DNA of 33,985 nucleotides from Thamnocephalis sphaerospora (lineage: Eukaryota; Zoopagomycota; Zoopagomycetes; Zoopagales; Sigmoideomycetaceae), in NCBI GenBank assembly GCA_003614735.1, contig KZ992536.1:1-33985 (forward strand), read 5' to 3'. The notes beneath the pieces are model-generated. The model saw only the letters and a list, made by a program, of their open reading frames with translations, was not told the origin of the DNA and searched no databases. Below, piece by piece: positions 1 to 8,785 of this stretch. The position numbers and the translations under genes were made by a program. How positions within the stretch are numbered: the first letter of the stretch is position 1; the number at the start of each line of letters is the position of its first letter.

Positions 1-270
1 AACGATGGATTCCTGGTAGGTCGTGTTTACCAGGGCAGGTTCCGGCGGCAGCTTGCTGAACGTGCAGGTATGTTCCGGATCAAAATCGGGGCTGATCAGG
101 ATGCCGCTATGGTAGTAGCTTGGTCCGCCTAGCTGGAGATAGTTGAATGTGGCAAACGTAGCAGTCTCGTTGTTGCCTAGGTCGACGATAAGCGACGCGA
201 TTACCCGTGCTGGTACCAGCAGCAACGCCAGCAGCGCGTAGCATAGGAGGATGCCACTGCGGAACAACAT
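1..270 (-). CDS. Secreted or membrane protein, N-terminal part only (gene continues beyond window start)
   Basis: The frame is open from an ATG at 270-268 to the window edge (90 codons, no stop), and an in-frame stop lies upstream at 372-370. Residues 1 to about 25 form a clear signal peptide: MLFRSG, then a leucine/alanine-rich core, then a small-residue cleavage region near VIA/S. The mature part has two N-glycosylation sequons (NET, NTT) and a Cys near residue 69. The stretch around GGPSYYHSG, followed by a Pro/Cys-rich segment, loosely recalls the start of a protease-associated (PA) domain, as in PA-TM-RING ubiquitin ligases. That is a weak impression because the diagnostic C-terminal part lies outside the window. 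Its 5' leader contains an AGC/GCT repeat. Secretion is well supported; function is unknown. Confidence 0.6.
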   Translation of the reverse strand, partial: MLFRSGILLCYALLALLLVPARVIASLIVDLGNNETATFATFNYLQLGGPSYYHSGILISPDFDPEHTCTFSKLPPEPALVNTTYQESIV

Positions 271-304
271 GCTGGCTATTAGACGGGTACGGTGGATGGC
301 AGAC

Positions 305-351
305 AGCAGCAGCAGCAGCAGCAACGACAGCGGCAGCAGCAGCGGCGGCGA
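305..351. repeat. AGC trinucleotide repeat, partly degenerate
   Basis: Six perfect AGC units at 305-322 are followed by interrupted AGC/GGC units to about 351. The repeat lies just upstream of the minus-strand start codon at 270, so the transcript would carry CTG/GCT-type units in its 5' leader. Confidence 0.85.
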
Positions 352-1207
352 CAACAATGGCGGCGATAGTCACAGCTGCAGCTGCGAAAAGAGTAGAGGC
401 GGTTGCGTTTTGCGCGAAAAGAAGCAGAGTGCAGATATAGATAGTATGACGTGGATAGCGGCGGTGAGACGCGGGAAGGGAAAAGGTGCCGCGCAGCAGC
501 GTGGAGGATGCGGTTGGCGGGCGGAGGTGGAACGAGCGGCGTAGAGTGCAGCGGCTAATAAGGCTGACCAGCAGCAGAGCCGCACCATTTGACGAAAGCG
601 TGTGAGGAAGCAAGCGGGACAACTCATGCAAAAGGTGGCACGCTCGGGCGGTCTAGTCTGACAGAAATGCAGGGCAGGGGCGTGTCGCTGTAACACTAGG
701 GCGACGAATAGTTTTGAATATGGCCGCACACCGCGTATGATAACGCCGGCGGCCTGGTATTGGCCTCCGCACTCGCAAGGGGTATGGTCGGCGCGAAGCA
801 AATAGGCGGCCGTGCCATGGGGCTGTCGATGCCTTGCAGACAACAGGTCGCGGCGATCGATATGTTGGCGTACCGCATGTTGCAGCGTTTATGCCAACAC
901 CAGCGTGCGTCCGGCAAGCGTGGCACTGCATCGTCGCATGGCGTCCTGGCGTCAGCCGTGTCCCATGCCATTGCGCGCCTTTGTCGACCTGGGTAGATTT
1001 GTGTGCGTGCGCCAATGGATGTCTACGTGCGCACACGCACGCACGTGTTTGTGTGTGTACCGCACGAATGAGCAGACGCTTGTGCATGCGGTGCTGAGCG
1101 GGAGCGGACGCATGCAGGCCAGCGCACGATGGAATGCTTTTGCACGGGAATCCACGCTGGTCGACCCGGTGTGCTGTATTGGCAAAGCAGCCATGGCTAT
1201 TCTATCG

Positions 1208-1210
<3 letters not shown>

Positions 1211-1237
<27 letters not shown>
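1211..1237. repeat. (AGC)9 microsatellite
   Basis: Nine perfect AGC units lie in non-coding DNA. Although readable as polyserine or polyglutamine in one or another frame, the flanking sequence is not coding-like. Confidence 0.9.
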
Positions 1238-1238
<1 letters not shown>

Positions 1239-1639
1239 ATACGATTCAAAACCTCCCATGCCACTCTAGTCGTCCCCTGACCCTACCAGTATTTTCAACT
1301 GTTTTCCGTACACGCAACGTTTCTCCCTCGCTCACTCGCTCGCTCACTTTCTCTGTACGCTACTGCTCACCTTCACGGCTGCCTATCGCGGTTAGGTGCC
1401 CAGTCACTCCCCTTACGCCGCCATCATCATCGCCACCTGCGCTGATCATCGCACGCATCCTCCGCCCACCTTTACGCCACTCCCACCGCTTACCGTGCGT
1501 CTATCGCCTGCTACGCCCACCATAGAATCTATATCCGACCACATCCCCTTTGTTACGTCTCCACCGTACTCACCGCTGGCATTGCATCGCATTGCCGATC
1601 CACTGCAGCAACGCCACCCTATGTACAACATCGTCTAGC

Positions 1640-2266
1640 ATGTCTGCCGCCGTAGGAACACTGTCGCTGCCGGTCGTAGCAGCGCATCCAATGAGTTTAT
1701 GCCGACTGCCGGCATGGGGCAGTCGACGCATGCTAATCCGCCGCATCCGGCAATGGCTGCATGCCACGGGACGTGCCGGCTGTGCAACCACTCGCCAATG
1801 CTGGCATCACCTTAGAGAGCTGCTCCGCTGCATCTGGCGCATCCTGGTAAAGTTTGACGACCATTTTGATGGTGTGTGGTGGGCAAAGCATATGCAGACA
1901 CGTGCCGGCTGTAGGCGCACCACCACCACCACTGTCATCACTATAACGGACTCTGAACGCACTGTGGTACCAGGTGACGGCGGTGACGATGACGTCGACA
2001 CGGGCAGCATATACTATGCAGATCCAGAAGAAGCGGATCCAAATACACTCGCGCACAGTGCGTCCAGATCACCACGGCAGACACGCTGGCCGTGGGGCAG
2101 CAGCACTGGCATGCGGCGCCGACATCGTGCCAGCGTCAGTGGCCCACGCGACGCACTCATGGTGTACACCGACAATACGCATGACGCCCATGAAGGGGCC
2201 ATTGATGTTGAACGCGACGCCCTATTGTTTTCCGGCATAATACCATTCCATTTCCTCTGGCCTTAG
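1640..2266 (+). CDS. Hypothetical protein, doubtful gene
   Basis: This frame of 209 codons including the stop (208 residues) begins with ATG after a pyrimidine-rich leader and ends at TAG. It may be real because composition changes sensibly along it. A basic, Trp/Arg-rich first half (segments such as LIRRIRQWLHATGR and FDGVWWAKHM) is followed by an acidic stretch (PGDGGDDDVD, then a Tyr/Glu/Asp patch), and the codon pattern is less random than in the flanking DNA. The frame is open upstream to 1550, but those codons are pyrimidine-rich and read as leader. I recognise no domain, signal peptide or membrane helix. It could equally be a chance open frame. Confidence 0.35.
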   Translation: MSAAVGTLSLPVVAAHPMSLCRLPAWGSRRMLIRRIRQWLHATGRAGCATTRQCWHHLRELLRCIWRILVKFDDHFDGVWWAKHMQTRAGCRRTTTTTVITITDSERTVVPGDGGDDDVDTGSIYYADPEEADPNTLAHSASRSPRQTRWPWGSSTGMRRRHRASVSGPRDALMVYTDNTHDAHEGAIDVERDALLFSGIIPFHFLWP

Positions 2267-3976
2267 CATCCTATGGCGCACCTACTGTAATCATATCTCA
2301 GCGAGCTTGGTTCACTGCCCAGCAGTCTTTGCGGTCAATACCGTGGGACAGTCCCTGGCGTTCTATTATTAAACGACAGTGCATATTCGCAACGCATACC
2401 GGCAGATCACGTGGTTGAGCATCGCTTTTTGTTTTGATGAATGCCCGACACCATCGACAGGTCATAACAAACGGCCAGACCTTTTTCTTCTGTCGCCTGT
2501 CCTGCTTGCACTCGGCCACTCGGCTGCCTGTTTATTGCGCTTGCGCCTACCGCTGCGGCGCTGGTTCCGTCTGTACAGCCGCTTCTTGCACATTGTCGGA
2601 GCGATCCTTGAACGGCTCAGCACCGCCACACACCCCGCCCGCTCGGACTTTGCAGCCGCCGCTGCTTTGCCGCCTTTGACGCGCTAGCTTGCTTGCGTGC
2701 AGGTAGGATCTCTTGGGCGCTTTTTACTGGGTCGTAGCACGCCGCCAACGACGTCAGGCTCTTGAGCATACATGCTAGGCCATACACCACGTGCTAGATG
2801 CTTGCCACTTTTTTTTGCGCGGAACGTGCGGTTGGGTAGGCGTGTGGGTCTGTCGCCCTGCTGCTGCCATGGCTATTGCGACGGCTGTTGCGGATAGCTC
2901 GGGCTGTCGTCACATCTACGTGGCCAGCATGTTGTGCGGTTGGCCATGCACATGGTGGGTTACGCGCCATCATGTCGCCTGTGCCTCGTGACCCATGCGC
3001 GATGCTTTCTCTGCTGGCGCGCCGGCGGTAGCGACCATTGCCCGCTCTGCCTTTCGGTTCGATTTTTGCATCTTGCTGTGGTCGTATCTTGGATGTGTTT
3101 TCGCGGCAACTGGCTTTCCGGTTGGTTCCAGCTTTGCGCTCCTTTTACGGCGGCATGCTTATGAGTGCGTCGGCCTCCACCCACGCGCATATGCACATGT
3201 GTCCACACGCACATAAGCATCTTGGTCTCCTTTCTTTTCTGCTAAGCCTTTCTTCTCGCTCTACGCTACCTCGCCTGCCGTGGCTAGTGCCACCGACCGT
3301 TGACCGCATCGGCGATCGACGCCGTCTCCCTGGTTCTTACGATCCTGGCGGTTTGTCTGCCACGTTCGACTGCCTCCTGTGCCACCTTATTTATTGCCAC
3401 CCACGGTTCTCCTATTGAGCACCGAGCGCCCCCTGTTGCCCTTTCCGCATACGTTACGCTCTCTCCCCGTCGACGCCATACGTGCGGCGTACACGCTCTG
3501 ACAACACTCGCGCGTTCCTTCCTCTGGCCGCGTGAATGCTAACCAAGTCCTGCTGTGCGGCTGTCGTTGACCTTGGTCATTGCTGTGCGTGCTGCAGTTG
3601 CGTATCGCTAGCCGTTGCTTTCTCGTTCGCTCATCCGTACCAGTGTCCTTGGCCAGTCTGCGGTTCCCACTCTCTCCCTCTCTGCGGTATGCGCACTCGC
3701 CTTGGGGTTGGAACGCCGAGCTATACCAGGCCTCATTAACGCTCCGCAGTGTTTCCCAGCCTACGCTTCTTCACCACAGGATACACTCATCTCGTGCCGG
3801 CACGGTCACCGGTCCTTTCTGTACACCACCGCCTTTTCGCCCACCGACAGGGGCTGTCGTGACCCATGGAAACCATGGTACGTACAGGGGCACGGTGGCG
3901 AACAGCTGTAGCACTACGAGACGAACGGGATACTGACCTAGCTCTGCTTGGCGGTGGCGCCACGGTGTAGCTGAAC
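2267..3976. other. Non-coding spacer, probably the promoter and long leader of the downstream gene
   Basis: All frames are short and of random composition. From about 3220 to 3960 the plus strand is strongly pyrimidine-rich (many CTTTC, CTCTC and CGTTCC runs), typical of fungal promoters and 5' leaders just upstream of transcription starts. No tRNA, rRNA or transposon signature was seen. Confidence 0.5.
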
Positions 3977-6335
3977 ATGTTTAGTTCCAAAAAGTCAAAG
4001 CACAAAAGCGATCGTGATAAAATCGCACAGCTAACCAAAGAGGTGGGTGCACGAGCGCGTCAATCAAGCTAACTTTGCGGCGATACGGCTGACATTGCTG
4101 GCGCGGCAACGATACACAGAGAGACGAATGGCGTGCTAAAGCGAACGAGAGAGATGGCGAGAACCAGATGCTGCGAGGCCAGCTGGAGCATGCTCACAAA
4201 GTGTTTACGCTGCTTATTAGTATGGTGCCGCCCGAGATGCGTCAACAGCTGATGCGCCAGCTGTACGACTCTTCCGATGGCAGCTGCAGTCCCGACGGGT
4301 ACCGTCCTGGTGACATGTCGCCATCGCCGCGGTCATCGCTGGACCGCATGAGCGAGCCGAGCGAGGCGGGCGAAGAACCGCAGCCGCGCAATCCCAGCCC
4401 GGTGTTTGGCAATATCTCCTTTGACGAGATGGACAGCAGCATGATTGGCGATCAGACGGTGTATTTGGATGCCAATTTGGAGAACAGCCACCTTGCACCA
4501 TCAGGCGGCCTCGATCTGCCAAAGGAGCTGAGCATACTGCGCGAGAACGACAGCGACATTGAGGCGGCCGATGCCGAGGTCAGCCGTGTGTTTGAGAACA
4601 TGCCGCTCGGTGACTTGGGCCACGCTAGCAACGACATTCTAAGCACTTCTTCGGCCGCCGACATTCTCGGCCAGAGCGATCTGCTAAAGTCGCTGGACAC
4701 ACTGACAACGACGAGCAGCAAGACCAAGGTGGACACAACAGCGCCTAGCACTAGTCTGGCCTGGGAGAGCGCGCCCAGCACCGGTGCTCCAACTCAGCAG
4801 GCGATTCTGGACGCCAACGGTCTAAAAGACACACGCAGCATCACCGCGTCCATCTACGGCGAGTTTGCAGAGTCGAGTGAGAATGATGACGGCGACGGCT
4901 CGTTCTGGATCAACGACGACACGAACCTGGCGCAGATGCAGCGCAGCGACTCCCGTGCAAGCGACGGTACCTACCACCAGCGTTCAATGAGCGCCGCCAG
5001 CTTTGGTCTGGATGATGATGGTGAGGGTAAGAATGCGGACGACGCATTGCGTCGACGCATAGGTATGTGATTGTTGGTGCAAGTGGTCGGCTGTCTGCTA
5101 ACGCGCAGTCTGAATCATGCTGCTTCTCGCCGACAGACGCGCTACGTTTCCAAGGTGGACCAACACGCCTTCCGCGCCGTAGCAACAGTCGGGCCAGCCA
5201 AGGCGCACTGTCCGTCTCGTCTACACCGCAGATGCGTCGACAGAACAGCCGCAATGTCGTGACGCCCAGCGGCCAGAGCGACACGCGCTCTCGCTCGCGC
5301 ACTACGCCGCGTCGTGCCCACACGGTGGGTCGTACGCACCCCGCTCGGCCGCCGCCACACGCACGCCCAGGCAGCTCGGTGAGCAATGCGTCGAGCACCT
5401 CGGTGCGCCGCAGCGTTGGTCGCCCGCCCATCATGTCGCCATCTGGATTCAGCCAGCGCTCGGGCAACAGCGATTTCCAGAGCGAGCCAGCCTGGGCGGC
5501 TGTACCTGCAAAGGCAGGTCGCCGCAGTGGCAGCAGTGCCAGCAACACGCGCGCACATGCTCGCCGGCCGTCGTGGGCGTCATCGCGCTCGTCCGACTCG
5601 ACCTCGCAGCAGCAGCAGCAGCAGCACCGTCGTGTGCCCTCATCGCCAATGGACGCGCCTGGCCATGGTGCTCGCCCCATGTCGGTGGCCAGCTCGCGGT
5701 CCAGTGGCTCCACCGGACGCTTCCACGCCCGCCCTGGCTCTAGCGCTAGCAGCGGTGCCGCCTACCCGACGGCCGATCCGCAATGGGTGACGCCAGCTAC
5801 CAAGAAGGCTCCTGGCGTGCCGTCATCCGCCAACTCACACAAGAAGCAGCTGTCCAAGGAACCGTCCCGGTCGCTGAGCGCGTTTGCCATTGCAGACGAA
5901 TCGGAGCCGGAGCCAGAAGCGGCCGACGGACTGGGATCGATGCTGCGCGGCTTTGGCCTGGACACAGCGGCTGACACTAGCTTTGATCCGGATGAGAGTG
6001 GCGATTTCGGCACCATGTCGCTGCGCGCGTCAGCAGCCCCCACCACTCCGGGCCGTAGCACTTCGGTGAACAGCAACCGCAGTCTGCAGTCGAGCAACTC
6101 GATGAGCCTGCGGAGCACCTCGTCGTCTGGCCGACGCCCTGGCAGCAGCATCCGCGACTTTGAGTTTCCCTCCCGCCCCACTGCACGCAGCAACAGCGTG
6201 GCTAGCAACGGCAGCGATGGCATCTCGCTCCGATCGCCCACCCGTGTGCCTGGCTATGGACGCGACACTGGTGACATGATGAGCGTGGTGGCGGCTCTCA
6301 ACAAGTCACGCTCCACGACCTCTGGCCGCGCATAG
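3977..6335 (+). CDS. Coiled-coil, serine-rich disordered protein of unknown function
   Basis: Three exons at 3977-4042, 4120-5062 and 5137-6335 join into 735 residues. The introns are GTGGGT...ACAG (77 nt, phase 0) and GTATGT...ACAG (74 nt, phase 1, with a CTAAC element). Residues 1 to about 75 are highly charged and helical: a KKSKHKSDRDK start, then a coiled coil with TKERDEWRAKANERDGENQM, then an amphipathic segment with PPEMRQQLMRQLYDSS. The rest is low complexity. An acidic, Ser/Asp-rich middle (about 80-335) carries [ILV]-x-x-acidic blocks. A very basic Ser/Arg/Pro-rich tail (about 340-735) includes a six-glutamine run near residue 494 and many RxxS-type sites that kinases could use. 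It has no signal peptide, membrane helix or catalytic motif. A coiled coil with a charged, phosphorylatable tail suits a cytoskeletal or scaffold adaptor, but that is inference. The gene model is firm because the frame is kept across both introns. Confidence 0.8.
5607..5624 (+). repeat. (CAG)6 repeat coding for polyglutamine
   Basis: Six in-frame CAG codons encode a short glutamine run inside the disordered tail of the serine-rich protein. It is the same trinucleotide as in nearby non-coding repeats, so it is likely a slippage product. Confidence 0.9.
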
Positions 6336-6856
6336 TTGTGCGAAGCGTATACACGATGCGTATATGCACTTTGTAGGGCACAGGGGCATTGTAGCTAGAC
6401 AAGAAGTGGCCATGCTGTTGCTGCTGCTGTGATGTGGGTAGACTGGCACTGTATGCGCCACCTCTACACGCTGGTTGATTTCGTTTACACTGCCGTATAT
6501 TGCTGCTTCCTTCTTTGCTTGTAGTGCTGTTGCAGCCATTGTCTTTGCCCGTTGCGTCTCGCCATTGGTATCGGCCGGAACGCCTGGCCAGGGCGCCGTG
6601 GCCGTAGATGCTGGCGGCCGCTCGGGCGTTCTTTCAGTTTGCCGACTTGTTTTCTTGTGCCTTGATTCACCCTGTCCATGCCCTGCGTCCCTCGTTGTTT
6701 CCACCGTTTTGGCCCGTGTTCTATCGGCCTTTGCCTCCTTCTCTTTTCGTAATCGGCAGCAGTCATGTCGCCATGATGCTGGTTGGCGGTCGTCCGATGT
6801 GGCACCAACCCATCCCCGCTGCCCGCCATCCGCCGGCTCTGCTTTCACTTTTGCTG

Positions 6857-6865
6857 TATATAAAG
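6857..6865 (+). promoter_or_regulatory. TATA-box-like element
   Basis: TATATAAAG is a good match to a TATA box. No coding gene starts within the next few hundred bases; the nearest plus-strand start codon is at 8544. It could drive a long-leader transcript or a non-coding RNA, or be chance. Confidence 0.25.
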
Positions 6866-8312
6866 AGACCGCGTTGCACTCGCATCCCTGTACGAGTGCT
6901 GGTGCTTTCCGGTCCGTGCCGATGCACAGATCTGTGGATGAGAAGGTGGTGGATGGATGAGGATCACGATGGGTGGTGCGTATATACGTTCTCTGGCTGC
7001 CAACACCTGCTGACTGTCGTGAACGACCGTCCGCCCGTGCATGCGCATACATACATGCGCATACACTGACCAGCCTCACTGTTCTACGATCCAAAGGCCA
7101 CGGTAGGCACGCTTACCATGTTGCGTCCTTTGTGGCCATGGTTCACCTGCATGGCGGTAGCACGCCCCGGCGGCAGCCCCGGCCCCCGGCTGGCTGACTG
7201 CGGCGACACTCTGCCTGCAGCATACATGCGCGCGCTCTCGAGATGAACGACGCTTTGGACCCGTCTGTCGGCCACTGGTAACGCGGCCCACACTAGTGAT
7301 GCGGCTGCATGCGCCTGGGTGATACCAGAGCCTGTCGTCTGGCGCTACTGGCCACGGCCATGGCCAGCACCGCTGGGACGAATCAAACACAGACGATGAC
7401 GAGCCCATCGGAACGAACGAACGTGCGTCCGCCCGTTCCCACTGGCGGCGCTACTGGGCCAAGATGCAGTCGACGGTTGCTGTGTGTGTGCGCAAGATGC
7501 GGCACGGCCATGTGTTCACGTAGAACCAAAGGCGCCGTGCGAGGTCAGTCCCTTGGCCAAGATAAGGCATCACATCAGTGCGCACTGCTGCCTACGCTTC
7601 TCCGACCGTCTCAAGGCTACCCTGTCACCGCACCAAGCGTTCTCTTTCCTCTGGCATTCACCTTGTCTCCTTTCTCTGCTATAGCCTGCACGGGCAGCCC
7701 ACCCTGTCTCCTTGCTTCGCAACGGGTGCGCATTCAAGACGCACACCGGTGTTGCGCTGCTTCCGATAGCATCCGTGCCAGCTTACTCTGTAGACCCACG
7801 CGCGCCAGCCTGTCCACCGGTGTGACCCTCCCTCTATCACGTCAACTACCACTACTACCACCGCCGCCACCACCACCGGTTGCTCCTGCCACGGCGTGTG
7901 CTAGCATAGGTAAGCGTGGGCGTCAGAGTGTATGCATGGGCATGTGTATGTGCGCGTGTATGCGGATGGGTACGTGTTTGTGTTGTGCGCCAGCACGCAA
8001 AAGGCTTACGACAACGCCTTTCAGTGCTATCACGTCCGCCTGCACCACCGCTCGCTTCTTACCGCCGCTGCCTACGCTTGTACGTGCGTGTTCATTCACC
8101 AGTCCGCTGGTTTCATTCCACCTGCCGCACCGCCAGTTGCTTTTTTGGTAAGGGTGGCGCTGGGCGTCCACACTCCCCTTTCCGCGTGCTGCAAGTGCAT
8201 AACAGAACTGGCACAGCGCGCGTGTGCGTACGCCCATCTTTTGCCTGTTTGTGCTCGCTCTTTCTCTTGCATTCATCTTTTGCTGCAGCGACCGTCGCGA
8301 CTTGTTCTGCTA

Positions 8313-8336
8313 ACGCACGCACGCACGCACGCACGC
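8313..8336. repeat. (ACGC)6 tetranucleotide microsatellite
   Basis: Six perfect ACGC units are followed directly by TGTTGCTGCTGCTGCTGC. The repeat lies in the non-coding region about 200 nt before the FHIP-like start codon, possibly in the transcript leader. Confidence 0.9.
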
Positions 8337-8543
8337 TGTTGCTGCTGCTGCTGCCGTCTCACGCCCATCACGCGCCCACGTACGGTCGGCGTGACAGTCG
8401 GCGCCATATCCCGCGCCCTGCACTGTCGCTCATCTTTACCTGGCATCTGCGTTCACTGCCTCCTCATTGGCTCGGCCACCGTCGCTGTGCGGCACTACTG
8501 ACCACCCACTCTGTTTCGACTGCGGTGGCAGCCCACTGACAAC

Positions 8544-8743
8544 ATGGACTACTTTTCAAAGTTCAAGCGTGGTGGCACTGGTCCTGCGCCCACCTCCAGA
8601 GCCAAGCCGACGGCGGTTATGCAGCTGGCAAAGTTCCACAAATGCTGGAACTATGTGCATGTAGGTATTCGGGTCGTCACCTGGTCTGGCCGGCCGAGTG
8701 GGCCAGCCGAGTGGGTGGATGTGTAGACGTGCGGGTGGGTGGT

Positions 8744-8785
<42 letters not shown>

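Larger units (their letters stand above)
271..1639. other. Gene-poor spacer with simple repeats
   Basis: I see no convincing coding gene here. The open frames on both strands are short and rich in Cys, His and Arg, as expected of random GC-rich DNA. The left part is the leader and promoter of the minus-strand gene that starts at 270. It holds AGC repeats at 305-322 and 1211-1237, an alternating GTGCG/CACAC-rich patch around 1010-1065, and a pyrimidine-rich tract (about 1310-1620) that could be a promoter or leader for the possible gene at 1640. Confidence 0.5.
6336..8543. other. Long non-coding spacer upstream of the FHIP-like gene
   Basis: About 2.2 kb lacks a credible gene. The longest frame (7309-8151) is rich in Cys, Arg and Pro and lacks coding character. 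The spacer contains a TATA-like box at 6857-6865, CA/TG-rich patches around 7920-7990, an ACGC repeat at 8313-8336 followed by CTG units, and a pyrimidine-rich stretch before the start codon at 8544. It probably contains the 3' end of the upstream transcript and the promoter and leader of the downstream gene. A non-coding transcript cannot be excluded. Confidence 0.5.

Noticed and set aside
4910-5713. 267-codon minus-strand frame
   Set aside because: Antisense shadow of the serine-rich exon; contains runs such as polycysteine caused by CAG codons on the other strand.
7309-8151. 280-codon open frame in the spacer before the FHIP-like gene
   Set aside because: Cys-, Arg- and Pro-rich with CA/TG repeat-derived segments; no domain and no coding-like pattern.
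8313-8336. Possible CRISPR-like or regulatory tandem array
   Set aside because: Plain ACGC microsatellite without spacers; a eukaryotic window has no reason to hold a CRISPR array.
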